In this document: one piece after another, positions 46,041 to 55,522 of the stretch
Layout: each line of letters starts with the position of its first letter
How positions within the stretch are numbered: position 1 is the first letter of the stretch
Assembly: GCF_002843355.2 (NCBI RefSeq)
Contig: NZ_PJAI02000022.1
Location: 1 to 58,887, forward strand
Direction of reading: 5' to 3'
DNA from: Colwellia echini
GTDB taxonomy: Bacteria; Pseudomonadota; Gammaproteobacteria; Enterobacterales; Alteromonadaceae
Length of the DNA stretch: 58,887 bases
Made by a program: the position numbers and the translations under genes
The notes under the pieces: generated by a model
What the model was told of the DNA's origin: nothing
Seen by the model: the letters and a program-made list of their open reading frames with translations, nothing else
Databases searched by the model: none

Positions 46041-48170
46041 ATGTTATCTGATAAGTTAAAGCAAACAATACGTCAGTCGTATAAAGCCATAGGCGAAAAT
46101 TTAACGCATTTTAATCCGCGTAAACAACAAACGCTATTAATTGCCGAAATTGCTAAAACCTTAGCGGGTGAATATAGTAAAGACCGAAAAATAATAACTA
46201 TTGAAGCCGGCACAGGTACGGGTAAATCTCTCGCCTATTGTCTTGGCGCAATTCCACTCGCGCTGTCTCGTGATAAAAAAGTGTGTATCTCAACAGCAAC
46301 TGTCGCTTTACAAGAGCAATTAGTTGATAAAGATTTACCTTTTCTTAAAAAGTATGCGGGCTTAGATTTTGAGTTCACTTTAGTAAAAGGTAGACAACGT
46401 TATGTTTGTCGACAAAAATTAACGCAAGCGGTAACCAGCGATAATGAACCTGAGCAAGTCGGATTTACCTTTGCTGAAAAGCCAGATGCTAAAGATATTC
46501 GTACTTTAAATAAAATGCATAAAGCATTACTTGATGGCAGTTGGTTAGGTGATATAGATTCTTGGGAAACCCACCTTCCAAATCATATTTGGCAACAAGT
46601 TCAAACCGATAAACACAGCTGTTTAAAGCATTTATCTGAGCATACTCACTGCCCATTTCATAAAGCACGTGAAACTATGGACAAAGCACACGTGCTGGTG
46701 GTAAATCATAGTTTATTATTAGCTGATTTAGAGTTAGGTGGAGGCAGGATACTATCTAGCCCGGAGGACACCTTTTATATAATAGATGAAGCGCATCATC
46801 TCCCAAAGGTAACGCGTGACTTTTCAAGCGCCAGTATCACCCTAAAAGGCTCTATAGAATGGCTAACTAAACTGAAAGAGACTGGCGATAAAATGTCTAA
46901 TCTAATTAAGTCACAAAGTGCTATTTCTCCTGCCCTAAAACTCGGTGATGATTGCCAAGATCTACTAATGGAAATGCAAAAAGTCTTAAACTTTGTTGAG
47001 GCAAATTCAGAAGTGTATTTTCTTCAGAATAACAGCTCTTCGCAAAATAATTTATCTCAAAAATCTACAAATGATGAACAAGTTTATCGATTTGAAAATG
47101 GTATTATTCCGCAAACATTAAAAAATTGGGCTGAAGATTTGCAAAACTTGAGTAAAAAATCTATAGGTCATTTAAACAAATTATACAACTCTCTTATTGA
47201 ATCCGTTAAAGATGGCGACACCAAAATGTTTGTCGCTGAGCCATTACTTGCTGAAGCCGGTTTTATGTTACAACGTTTAGAGAACTTACAAGCGCTTTGG
47301 AGCATGTATGCTAAAACGGATAGTGAAAAAGGCGCGCCAATGGCTCGTTGGTTAGAGAAATTAGCCATTAAACGTCAGGATTACTTATTAAGTGCTTCGC
47401 CTATTGAAGTTGGCTTCACTTTAGAAAATATGTTGTGGAGTCAATGTGAAGGTGCTGTACTTTGTTCGGCAACGCTACGCGCTTTAAATTCGTTTGATCA
47501 TTTTCGTTTTCAAGCCGGTTTAAAGAACGATGATGGTACACAATATCAACAAGTTGAGTCTCCATTTGACTATTATAATAACGCCCAACTAATAATGGCT
47601 AATATGGAGAATGAAGCTAGTGCCCCTGCCTTTACTGATGAGATCATTACTAAACTTCCAAAGTACTTGAAACAAGGTAGTGCTAGCTTAGTTTTATTTT
47701 CTTCCTACTGGCAAATGAATAAAGTAGCACAAACGTTAAGAGATAAACACAAGTTAGAGATCATGGTGCAAGGTGAGTTATCTCGTCAGCAAATTATCGA
47801 ACAACATAAAAAGCGCTGTGATGATGATAAAGAAAGTATCATTTTTGGTACTCAGAGTTTTTCTGAGGGGTTAGATTTACCAGGAAAGTATCTTAATAAT
47901 TTAATCATAACCAAATTACCATTCTCAGTACCAACATCTCCTGTAGAGCAAGCCCAAGCAGAATATGTTACAGCTAGAGGCGGCAATCCATTTATGACAT
48001 TATCAGTACCCGATACCTCTAAAAAGCTTGTGCAAGCCTGTGGACGTTTATTACGTAATGAAATGGATGAAGGTGTGATAACATTGCTTGATAAGCGAGT
48101 AGTAACAAAACGTTACGGAAAACAGCTACTTGATTCATTACCCCCTTTTCATCGTGTATATGAGAGTTAA
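46041..48170 (+). CDS. dinG: ATP-dependent DNA helicase DinG
   Basis: XPD-like SF2 helicase induced by DNA damage; resolves R-loops and forks in E. coli. 709 residues. Walker A EAGTGTGKS (55-63), IIDEAHHL (DEAH, about 245), GTQSFSEGLDLPG (motif V, about 610) and QACGRLLRNE (motif VI). Fe-S cluster region: Cys123, Cys194 and Cys204 are present, but the third E. coli ligand (Cys199) has no Cys counterpart, since the segment reads CLKHLSEHTHC. GGA precedes ATG. Followed by an element and terminator. Confidence 0.96.
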   Translation: MLSDKLKQTIRQSYKAIGENLTHFNPRKQQTLLIAEIAKTLAGEYSKDRKIITIEAGTGTGKSLAYCLGAIPLALSRDKKVCISTATVALQEQLVDKDLPFLKKYAGLDFEFTLVKGRQRYVCRQKLTQAVTSDNEPEQVGFTFAEKPDAKDIRTLNKMHKALLDGSWLGDIDSWETHLPNHIWQQVQTDKHSCLKHLSEHTHCPFHKARETMDKAHVLVVNHSLLLADLELGGGRILSSPEDTFYIIDEAHHLPKVTRDFSSASITLKGSIEWLTKLKETGDKMSNLIKSQSAISPALKLGDDCQDLLMEMQKVLNFVEANSEVYFLQNNSSSQNNLSQKSTNDEQVYRFENGIIPQTLKNWAEDLQNLSKKSIGHLNKLYNSLIESVKDGDTKMFVAEPLLAEAGFMLQRLENLQALWSMYAKTDSEKGAPMARWLEKLAIKRQDYLLSASPIEVGFTLENMLWSQCEGAVLCSATLRALNSFDHFRFQAGLKNDDGTQYQQVESPFDYYNNAQLIMANMENEASAPAFTDEIITKLPKYLKQGSASLVLFSSYWQMNKVAQTLRDKHKLEIMVQGELSRQQIIEQHKKRCDDDKESIIFGTQSFSEGLDLPGKYLNNLIITKLPFSVPTSPVEQAQAEYVTARGGNPFMTLSVPDTSKKLVQACGRLLRNEMDEGVITLLDKRVVTKRYGKQLLDSLPPFHRVYES

Positions 48171-48180
48171 GTAAGTATTT

Positions 48181-48288
48181 AACCTGATCTCAGGATAATA
48201 AATAGTTTTAGTTATTGGGAGTTTTCTTAACGGATAAATACAGATAAGCAAGACTTTTGTAGCACTTTGTTTATCACTACCTCAGGTT
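48181..48288 (-). mobile_element. Family A miniature element, inverted copy (108 bp)
   Basis: Bounded by AACCTGATCTCAGGATAA and its inverted partner TTATCACTACCTCAGGTT. Its interior, read on the minus strand, matches the left half of the copy at 58304 (GATAAACAAAGTGCTACAA), so it points the other way. No exact target duplication (ATTT versus ATTG). Confidence 0.75.
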
Positions 48289-48333
48289 ATTGAAATAAGT
48301 TAACCGCTAGTTGGAGCATAATTCACAGACATT

Positions 48334-48366
48334 AAAAAGGCTTAAAATAAATTTTAAGCCTTTTTT
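48334..48366. terminator. Bidirectional terminator between dinG and the Sel1-like gene
   Basis: AAAAAGGCTTAAAAT and ATTTTAAGCCTTTTTT form a 15-bp stem with A and T runs at the two sides, between convergent genes ending at 48170 and 48388. Confidence 0.9.
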
Positions 48367-48387
48367 AATGTTTCTTGACGCTAATTT

Positions 48388-49467
48388 CTATAATCTAGCG
48401 GCTTTCAGCTTTTTCTCTTCAGCTGTTTTCAAGTCTCTTTCAAACTGTTCTGTAGTGGCTCTTACATCAACTTGCTTAGTAAATTCAATATTTACACCTG
48501 CTTCCACAAGCTCTTGATAAAAGTCAGCTACTGTACAACTTTCTATTTGCTGACAAACTATCGCATATTTTAATATCGCAGGTTCATAAGCCTGTAATGA
48601 AGCATCTTTAAGTAATGCTAATGACTCATATAAATCTTTTTCTACTGCCATTCCATTAAGATACATTTGTGCAAGATTAACTTGTCCAGGTGCATAGTTT
48701 GCATCTGCTGACTCTTCAAACTTCTCTAAAGCTTCTTCTGCTCTCACCGGATCGTTTTTAGCATATTTTAAATGCTCTAACCCTGCAAAGTTCTCTTTTT
48801 TACCAGGAATAAACACCGAGCTACTTTGAAAGTGCGAATCAGGTACAACAACATTACCATCAAGCATATTGCTAATAGGTCTACGTGCTAGAGTAATAGC
48901 TCCAGATTCAACCATAGACTGTAATTCAAGTATCGTATAATTATGTCTTTTTTCTTGGAAAAACTTTTCATATCGCAACTGTGCATAACGAATTGCTTCA
49001 TTTAATTCATGCTCTTGCATATAGAAATAACTACTAAAATTAATGGTAACTACATCACCGGTGATGTCATTAACTTTTGCCATTCGATATTTTTCAGCCG
49101 GACGAAGGTTATCTTTAATCAAACGGAAATCAACATAATAAAGATCATTAACTTCGGGTTCTGCAACAAAGTTTTTTGTTAGCTCGTTCAATTCAAATTG
49201 TTTGTAAAAAACAAAACCTGCCACTAAACTGCCTGCAAACAATAAGGCAGAGATAAGTTTAGTTTTATGTTTCACTAAAAACGGATCTGGATCTTTTGTA
49301 TCGATGGTATAATGATAATAAGTTTCTTGAGAAGCAGTTTCTGATTTTTCAGAATCTGCACTTGCCAATACCGCTTCTTCAGATTCCGCATCTGATACGT
49401 GCTGCTGATCAACGTCCGCTATTGGCATCTGTTCATCCTCATATTTGCGAATTGCTGCTTGTGGCAT
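48388..49467 (-). CDS. Single-pass membrane protein with Sel1-like repeat region
   Basis: Unknown function, 359 residues. Residues 1-70 are acidic and probably cytosolic; one hydrophobic helix lies at about 73-90 (LISALLFAGSLVAGFVFY). The rest is periplasmic by the positive-inside rule, with Sel1/TPR-like helical repeats in the last third (YAPGQVNLAQMYLNGMAVEKD). The C-terminus is Lys-rich helical. I do not recognise it as a named protein. Convergent with dinG and separated from the next gene by 445 bases. Confidence 0.8.
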   Translation of the reverse strand: MPQAAIRKYEDEQMPIADVDQQHVSDAESEEAVLASADSEKSETASQETYYHYTIDTKDPDPFLVKHKTKLISALLFAGSLVAGFVFYKQFELNELTKNFVAEPEVNDLYYVDFRLIKDNLRPAEKYRMAKVNDITGDVVTINFSSYFYMQEHELNEAIRYAQLRYEKFFQEKRHNYTILELQSMVESGAITLARRPISNMLDGNVVVPDSHFQSSSVFIPGKKENFAGLEHLKYAKNDPVRAEEALEKFEESADANYAPGQVNLAQMYLNGMAVEKDLYESLALLKDASLQAYEPAILKYAIVCQQIESCTVADFYQELVEAGVNIEFTKQVDVRATTEQFERDLKTAEEKKLKAARL

Positions 49468-49912
49468 AATTACACCTTCTTTTTATTATTTCATTAAAAA
49501 ATATCATTTGAACATAAATTACACAAGAGCTAATTTAATGTTACTTTGATTTATCATATCTTTTGGTGAAGATGATCCTGAAGAATACTCGCTATAAAGC
49601 CCATAATAACAAGAGTTTCATTTTCCCCAAATATCATGAAAAACCATAATATTTATATACAACCGTACAAAAATAGAATAGAAAACCGAGTGTAAATCTG
49701 AGTAAACATTCTAATTTGATCCTTTTTCCATTAACGCGAGTATACATAATTATAACAATAAAAACAATTGTTTAATTATTACTCGTAATATAAAGTTAAT
49801 AAACGTTAACACGCCATTTGACAAGCCCTTAACACTTTATTGTATTAACATAACGTCTATTATCAAGTTAAAATATATAACTATAATTGAACTATTTAAT
49901 TTTGGAATAAAC
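49468..49912. other. Long AT-rich intergenic region
   Basis: 445 bases between divergent genes. TTGACA at 49818-49823 with TGTATT 17 bases later, and TATAAT at 49882-49887, are candidate plus-strand promoters for the small membrane gene. No other structure was found. Confidence 0.5.
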
Positions 49913-50248
49913 ATGAAATTAACAACCAAAGTCACCCTTTTTTCATTATTAGTATTCCCCGGCTCAGGGCATATAATTTTAAAAAAATATGTATCTGCAA
50001 CCGCTTTTATTATTAGCTTTAGCTATCTAGTCATTACTTTCATTATTAACATTCGTGATATAACTCAAAAAGTTGTTGATAGTGTCCTTCAAGGTAAAAT
50101 TCCCCTGGAGGTTGCGGCCATCCAACAAGCATTAGTTGAACAAGGTGCTATCGATAATCCTAACTTAACAATAATGAGTTATTTAATGTTAATACTTTGG
50201 CTTATTTCTGCTTTTGATGCTTATAGGATTGCGCAAAAGAAACAATAA
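49913..50248 (+). CDS. Small membrane protein of unknown function
   Basis: 111 residues. A PGSGHIILKKY motif near residue 17-27 between two hydrophobic segments and the ending FDAYRIAQKKQ resemble small TM2-like or DUF5683-like bacterial membrane proteins (SPGLGH...DAYR pattern). Three hydrophobic helices: 8-20, 29-47 and 88-104. Preceded by a GGAA ribosome site. No functional clue from the neighbours. Confidence 0.75.
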   Translation: MKLTTKVTLFSLLVFPGSGHIILKKYVSATAFIISFSYLVITFIINIRDITQKVVDSVLQGKIPLEVAAIQQALVEQGAIDNPNLTIMSYLMLILWLISAFDAYRIAQKKQ

Positions 50249-50445
50249 TGAATTAAAGTAAATCTACTATTGAAGGAGTTACTTGATTGGATATTTGACC
50301 TGATATATGTGGTATGAAAAATACTATAAAAGCCTTATTTATTTGTGTTATTTAAAAATAGCTAACCGCTTACTTGTATTGTTGGTCTTTTTTAATTTAG
50401 TTTTGATGGGTATAATTAGCACGTTTCCTTTATCGAGTAATATTA

Positions 50446-50928
50446 ATGAATTACCTTCCGTTAGAAAGTCTGAAAAATGCTTGGATATTTAAGCATAAAA
50501 GTTTACCTATAATAGAGGGGGATTTAGCAAAAATTAAACCGATGAATATTGAACGGGCTAATATTTTATGGGATACCTTTATTTCTCGCCAAGTTGATCA
50601 CCCTGATTTTTTCAAAAAAGGTGATTGGCCATTTGATAAAAACAATTGGCTTGAACAAGGTAAATGGGAAGGTCTTTGGGACAGTAATGAACAAGCCTTA
50701 CCCGAATTAATTGAAAAACACTTAGCCTGGGATCAAAATACCGTCGTTTATTACTGTAGTTCTAGGGATAATGTAATAGAAACAAATTGGTTGATATTTA
50801 AGCGCTGTTGGAAAAACTTTTTATTTATGGACGATGGTCCCATTCTTTTAGGTAAAAAACGCGCGCAAACCGTTCAATTTACTAGTAACGGTTATTTTAA
50901 AATAGGTAACAAACCAAGTAATAACTAA
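50446..50928 (+). CDS. DUF2947-like protein
   Basis: 160-residue soluble protein of unknown function, recognised from memory as DUF2947: opening NYLPLESLKNAWIFKHK, FISRQVDHPDFF, WPFDKNNWLEQG, then NVIETNWLIFKRCWKNFLFMDDGPILLGKKR. Rich in Trp and aromatics. Ribosome site weak. Lies just upstream of rlmF with 51 bases between. An overlapping frame (50307-50492) is taken as a shadow. Confidence 0.85.
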   Translation: MNYLPLESLKNAWIFKHKSLPIIEGDLAKIKPMNIERANILWDTFISRQVDHPDFFKKGDWPFDKNNWLEQGKWEGLWDSNEQALPELIEKHLAWDQNTVVYYCSSRDNVIETNWLIFKRCWKNFLFMDDGPILLGKKRAQTVQFTSNGYFKIGNKPSNN

Positions 50929-50979
50929 TAAAATAACTGATAAATAAGAAAACCACCTCTTTTTAACTCTGAGCTAATT

Positions 50980-51915
50980 TTGCATACAAAAAACCGTCAT
51001 AAACAAGGCTATAATTTTTCAGCGCTAATTAAAGTAGCTCCCGAGTTATCTGCATTCATAATTAATAACAAATATAGTAATCAAGAAACAATAGATTTTA
51101 CTAACCCTTTAGCGGTAAAAGCACTTAATGCTGCCTTATTGAAAAGTGATTACAAAGTTAACCTTTGGGATATTCCTGAGGGCTATTTATGCCCAGCGAT
51201 CCCTGGTAGAGTCGATTATATACATTATCTTAATGACTTATTATCGGCAACCGCAGAAATAATACCTAACAATAAACCTGCCATTAATGTGTTGGATATA
51301 GGCACAGGTGCAAGTTGTATTTATCCCATTTTAGGTCAAAGAGTTTATGGTTGGCATTTTATAGCCTCAGATATTGATCCTGTTTCCATTAACGTTGCTA
51401 AACATATAATAGCCAGTGATAAAACCTTAGCTCAGTCAATAAAATGTCGATTACAATCCAATAGTAAAAATATCTTTCAAGGAATTATCGGTGAGAATGA
51501 GTTCTTCCATTTAACTTTATGTAATCCCCCGTTTCATCGCTCCTTAGCTGAAGCAAGCCAAGGTACATCACGGAAATGGAAAAATTTAAGTAAAGCTAAA
51601 AAATTTGAATCGTCGCAATCAACACCGCAAAATAAAACATTAAACTTTGGCGGGCAAAAAGCCGAATTGTGGTGTCCTGGAGGCGAAATTGCTTTTATAG
51701 AGAAAATGATTCAGGAAAGTAAACAGTATCGTGAGCAAGTTCTCTGGTTTACCTGTTTAGTTTCTAAAAAAGATAACTTGTCTAAAATAAAACTCTTTTT
51801 GAAAAAAGCCAAGGTTAACCAGTTTAAAGTGGTTAATATGGCTCAAGGGCAAAAAGTTAGTCGTTTCGTTGCTTGGAGTTTTTATGATAACTCCTCGGTT
51901 AATTCTAATCTATAA
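50980..51915 (+). CDS. rlmF: 23S rRNA (adenine(1618)-N6)-methyltransferase
   Basis: Methylates A1618 of 23S rRNA with SAM. 311 residues (E. coli RlmF 308). Motifs: NRHKQGYNFSALI, PGRVDYIHYLNDL, the SAM loop NVLDIGTGASCIYP near 107-119 and the catalytic CNPPFHRS near 184, typical of N6-adenine methyltransferases, then FGGQKAELWCPGGE. Start is TTG at 50980; ribosome site is poor, but the N-terminal HTKNRH matches family starts. Confidence 0.95.
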   Translation: MHTKNRHKQGYNFSALIKVAPELSAFIINNKYSNQETIDFTNPLAVKALNAALLKSDYKVNLWDIPEGYLCPAIPGRVDYIHYLNDLLSATAEIIPNNKPAINVLDIGTGASCIYPILGQRVYGWHFIASDIDPVSINVAKHIIASDKTLAQSIKCRLQSNSKNIFQGIIGENEFFHLTLCNPPFHRSLAEASQGTSRKWKNLSKAKKFESSQSTPQNKTLNFGGQKAELWCPGGEIAFIEKMIQESKQYREQVLWFTCLVSKKDNLSKIKLFLKKAKVNQFKVVNMAQGQKVSRFVAWSFYDNSSVNSNL

Positions 51916-51948
51916 CCACCTAAAAACTAAATATCTCCCTATGTACAA

Positions 51949-52743
51949 TTAATCAGGTGCTTGGCAAATTTCCTCAGCTATTAATTGACCTAAGCAGAAT
52001 AACTGCCATTGCCCTGCTTGCATTTTGTGCCAAGTTTCATCCCCTGTTAAGGGTTTAGTAGCAATAACGGTAACGACATCGGCACTTGTTGTTTCTTTTT
52101 GAAAGTCCACTGCCATTTCTGCATCAATGAGACTTGCCTGTCCAAATGGTGCTTTTCGAGTAAGCCAGTGGAGATTATTAGAGCAGTAAGCAAATAGATA
52201 TTCACCATCCGTAAGTATGATATTTGCTACACCAAGTGAGTCTATTTTCTTTACCAGTGAGGCGATAAATGAATAGAGAATATTTGCGGCTACCTGTTTT
52301 GTTCCAAATTTAAGATGTAATTGATCAAGTATCCAACAAAAAGCATGCTCGCTATCAGTTGTACCAATAGGTAAATGGTACTCAACCGGTAACTCGGTAG
52401 CAAAACCTTTTAACTGTCCGTTATGCGCGTAAGTCCAATTCTTCCCCCACATTTGTCTTATAAAAGGGTGAGTGTTTTCTAAACACACTTCACCTGAATT
52501 AGCTTGCCTTATATGACAAACAACCGCTTCGCTTTTAATAGGATATTTGGTAACTAACTCAGCTATTGGGGAATGTGCACTCGGCATTGGATCTTTAAAA
52601 CTTCGGCAGCCTTTTCCTTCATAAAATGTAATTCCCCAACCATCGCTATGAGGGCCGGTATTCCCCCCGCGTTGCATCAATCCACTGAAACTGAAACAGA
52701 TATCTGTTGGCACGTTGGCACTCATCGCTAACAATTCACACAT
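51949..52743 (-). CDS. Class II glutamine amidotransferase, YafJ type
   Basis: Ntn hydrolase domain protein, 264 residues, cytosolic. MCELLAMSAN makes Cys2 the nucleophile after Met removal; HSDGWGITFYEG, VCHIRQANSGEVCLENTHPF and YAHNGQL complete the glutamine-binding pocket. No second catalytic domain is present, as in E. coli YafJ. In E. coli yafJ lies close to fadE; here it is divergent from fadE across 173 bases, a conserved association. Function unknown, with suggested links to small-molecule amidation. Confidence 0.92.
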   Translation of the reverse strand: MCELLAMSANVPTDICFSFSGLMQRGGNTGPHSDGWGITFYEGKGCRSFKDPMPSAHSPIAELVTKYPIKSEAVVCHIRQANSGEVCLENTHPFIRQMWGKNWTYAHNGQLKGFATELPVEYHLPIGTTDSEHAFCWILDQLHLKFGTKQVAANILYSFIASLVKKIDSLGVANIILTDGEYLFAYCSNNLHWLTRKAPFGQASLIDAEMAVDFQKETTSADVVTVIATKPLTGDETWHKMQAGQWQLFCLGQLIAEEICQAPD

Positions 52744-52815
52744 TTACTAACCTCAATTTAACCTCAAAAAATAACCAAACAGTTAAAAATAAAATGTGCT
52801 TGGCTAAATTAATAA

Positions 52816-52837
52816 TATACTCTATAAATAGAGTATA
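52816..52837. promoter_or_regulatory. 22-bp near-perfect palindrome between yafJ-type gene and fadE
   Basis: TATACTCT (52816-52823) and AGAGTATA (52830-52837) form exact arms around ATAAAT. It sits 80 bases upstream of the fadE GTG and about 73 from the divergent ATG. Candidate operator; the local TetR regulator is a possible ligand. Confidence 0.55.
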
Positions 52838-52916
52838 ACATTCGGTAAAAATTAATTTAAATTCAATTACTTTTTTATCAAAACAATTTATAAAACAAAA
52901 ACTAAAAGGACCACTT

Positions 52917-55337
52917 GTGGATATAATTATTTGGTTATTAATCGCAATTTCATTGACTTGGTTTATGAGTTATAAAAGAGCTTCTTTAGCAAGTTATACC
53001 CTTAGCTTTGCCGTATTAATGATAATAGGTACGTTTTTTAACATCATAGGCTTTGTTTCTTGGCTACTATTTGCCGTCATCGCATTACCCTTGAATATAG
53101 ATAATGTGCGTCAGCAATTTATTAGTATGCCTTTATTAGCTATTTTCAAAAAAATAATGCCTAAGATGTCGATCACTGAACAAGAAGCTATCGATGCGGG
53201 TACAACATGGTTCGATGCGGATTTATTTCGTGGCGATCCAGACTGGGAAAAATTACATAACTTTCCTCGCCCAAGATTGAGTGTTGAAGAGCAAGCTTTT
53301 CTCGATGGACCAGTTGAAGAAGTTTGTGCCATGGCTGATGACTGGCATATTACCCATGAAATAGCAGATCTACCACCACAAATTTGGCAGTTTCTTAAAG
53401 AGAAGAAGTTTTTTGCCATGATCATCAAAAAACAATACGGTGGTTTAGAGTTTTCAGCTTACGCTCAATCTCGAGTATTACAAAAACTGACTGGCGTTAG
53501 TTCAGTGCTAGCTAGTACCGTTGGTGTTCCCAATTCTTTAGGCCCAGGTGAGTTATTGCAAGAGTACGGCACAAAAGAACAACAAGATCATTATTTACCT
53601 CGCTTAGCCACAGGCGAAGAAATCCCCTGTTTTGCCCTAACTAGCCCAGAAGCTGGTTCAGATGCCGGTTCAATACCCGATTATGGTATCATCTGCCGTG
53701 GTGAGTTTGAAGGTCAAGATGTACTCGGCATGAAACTCACTTGGGATAAACGCTATATTACCCTAGCCCCCATTGCTACTGTACTAGGCTTAGCTTTTAA
53801 ATTAAAAGACCCTGATCAATTACTTTCAGAAAAAGTGGATTTAGGTATTACTTGTGCCCTAATCCCTACTAACTTACCAAATATCATCATCGGACGAAGA
53901 CACTTCCCTTTAAATGTCCCTTTTCAAAATGGTCCTACGCAAGGTAATGAAGTATTTGTACCGCTTGACTTTATCATTGGCGGCGCTGAAATGGCTGGTC
54001 AAGGCTGGAGGATGTTAGTTGAGTGTCTATCTGTTGGTAGAGCCATTACCCTACCATCAAACAGTGCGGGTGGTATTAAAACTACGGCGTTAGCGACCGG
54101 CGCATATAGCCGAATTAGACGTCAATTTAAAATGCCTATTGGCAAAATGGAAGGTATTGAAGAGCCATTAGCGCGTATCGGTGCAAATGCTTATTTAATG
54201 GATGCAGTAACAACAATGTCAACGGGGGCAATTGATCTGGGCGAGAAACCATCAGTGATCTCGGCTATCTCTAAATACCATCTTACTGAAAAAATGCGCT
54301 CATCTATGATAGATGCCATGGATATTCATGGTGGTAAAGGCATTTGTATGGGCCCTAATAACTACCTTGCCAGAGGTTATCAAGGTGCTCCTATTGCTAT
54401 AACGGTTGAAGGTGCTAATATTTTAACCCGAAGTATGATAATTTATGGGCAAGGAGCTATACGTTGCCACCCTTACGTTTTAGCTGAATTAGCCGCCGCG
54501 AATAATCCTGATAACGAACAAGCATTAGATGACTTTGATCATGCGCTATTTGGTCATATTGGTTTTAGTATAAGTAATATTAGTCGTAGTTTATGGTGCT
54601 CTATCACGGGATCTCGATTTGTTAGCAGCCCATTTAATGACCAAACTCGCCGATATTATCAATTACTCAGTCGTTTTAGTGCAAACTTAGCTATGTTATC
54701 TGATATAGCTATGGTGACACTAGGTGCAGATTTAAAAAGAAAAGAACGTATCTCAGCACGATTAGGTGATGTGTTAAGTAACCTTTATTTAGCGAGTGCA
54801 ACCCTTAAACGTTATGATGATGAAGGTAGAAAAGTAGAAGACTTACCTTTGTTACAGTTTGCTATTGACGATTGTCTCTATAATATTCAACATGCAATTG
54901 ACGAATTAATAGTGAATTTTCCAAACAAAGCTATTGCGAATACTTTAAGAGCAATTATTTTCCCGCTAGGCACTTGGTTAAGTAAACCAAGTGATGAATT
55001 AGCGCATAAAGTAGCAAGGCTATTACAACACCCTTCACCGTCTCGAACAAGATTAGGTCATGGACAATACCTAACACGTGATGGTAAAAACATATTTGGT
55101 CGACTTGAGCAAACCCTTGAGGATATTGTTAATTGCGAACCAATTTATGAAAAAATTTGCAAGTTGCTCAATAAGAAGTATCCTTTTTACCAGTTAGATG
55201 TTTTAGCTGAAAAAGCATTAGTTGCAAATATCATCACTCCTGCAGAAGCGGAATTATTAATAAAAGCTGAAAAAGGACGTAAATGGGTAATTACAGTTGA
55301 TGACTTTGATAATAAACAACTAGCAGCTACAAACTAA
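52917..55337 (+). CDS. fadE: Acyl-CoA dehydrogenase FadE
   Basis: First step of fatty-acid beta-oxidation in the long FadE form, 806 residues (E. coli 814). Two N-terminal hydrophobic helices (residues 2-60) anchor it; core motifs include [31 protein letters not shown] (FAD loop), [13 protein letters not shown] and [17 protein letters not shown]. The C-terminal 250 residues form the DUF1974-like extension typical of FadE. Start GTG 52917 behind AAAAGGA. Downstream a TetR gene, then another acyl-CoA dehydrogenase. Confidence 0.96.
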   Translation: MDIIIWLLIAISLTWFMSYKRASLASYTLSFAVLMIIGTFFNIIGFVSWLLFAVIALPLNIDNVRQQFISMPLLAIFKKIMPKMSITEQEAIDAGTTWFDADLFRGDPDWEKLHNFPRPRLSVEEQAFLDGPVEEVCAMADDWHITHEIADLPPQIWQFLKEKKFFAMIIKKQYGGLEFSAYAQSRVLQKLTGVSSVLASTVGVPNSLGPGELLQEYGTKEQQDHYLPRLATGEEIPCFALTSPEAGSDAGSIPDYGIICRGEFEGQDVLGMKLTWDKRYITLAPIATVLGLAFKLKDPDQLLSEKVDLGITCALIPTNLPNIIIGRRHFPLNVPFQNGPTQGNEVFVPLDFIIGGAEMAGQGWRMLVECLSVGRAITLPSNSAGGIKTTALATGAYSRIRRQFKMPIGKMEGIEEPLARIGANAYLMDAVTTMSTGAIDLGEKPSVISAISKYHLTEKMRSSMIDAMDIHGGKGICMGPNNYLARGYQGAPIAITVEGANILTRSMIIYGQGAIRCHPYVLAELAAANNPDNEQALDDFDHALFGHIGFSISNISRSLWCSITGSRFVSSPFNDQTRRYYQLLSRFSANLAMLSDIAMVTLGADLKRKERISARLGDVLSNLYLASATLKRYDDEGRKVEDLPLLQFAIDDCLYNIQHAIDELIVNFPNKAIANTLRAIIFPLGTWLSKPSDELAHKVARLLQHPSPSRTRLGHGQYLTRDGKNIFGRLEQTLEDIVNCEPIYEKICKLLNKKYPFYQLDVLAEKALVANIITPAEAELLIKAEKGRKWVITVDDFDNKQLAATN

Positions 55338-55411
55338 TTTCTACTTGAATATGCTTTTTAGAATAAAATGTTTTAAATAAACTACAACATGGATTAATTA
55401 TTTACTTAATT

Positions 55412-55485
55412 CCCCTTATTAACATTATTCAAATAGTTAACTAAGTAGTTAGACTAAACGATATAATATTTCTGTTAATAAGGGG
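55412..55485. promoter_or_regulatory. Twin inverted operator bracketing the tetR promoter
   Basis: CCCCTTATTAAC (55412-55423) and its exact reverse complement GTTAATAAGGGG (55474-55485) are 62 bases apart centre to centre. Between them lie a TATAAT (55462-55467) and the palindrome TAGTTAACTA (55434-55443). Suggests a regulator, perhaps the TetR protein itself, binding both arms. Confidence 0.65.
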
Positions 55486-55522
55486 ATAAACTTCTTTTTA
55501 TTATTATAAGTAATCAAAAGAT

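Noticed and set aside
50307..50492. 61-codon hydrophobic frame upstream of the DUF2947-like gene
   Set aside because: It overlaps the following real gene by 47 bases in another frame and has no ribosome site.
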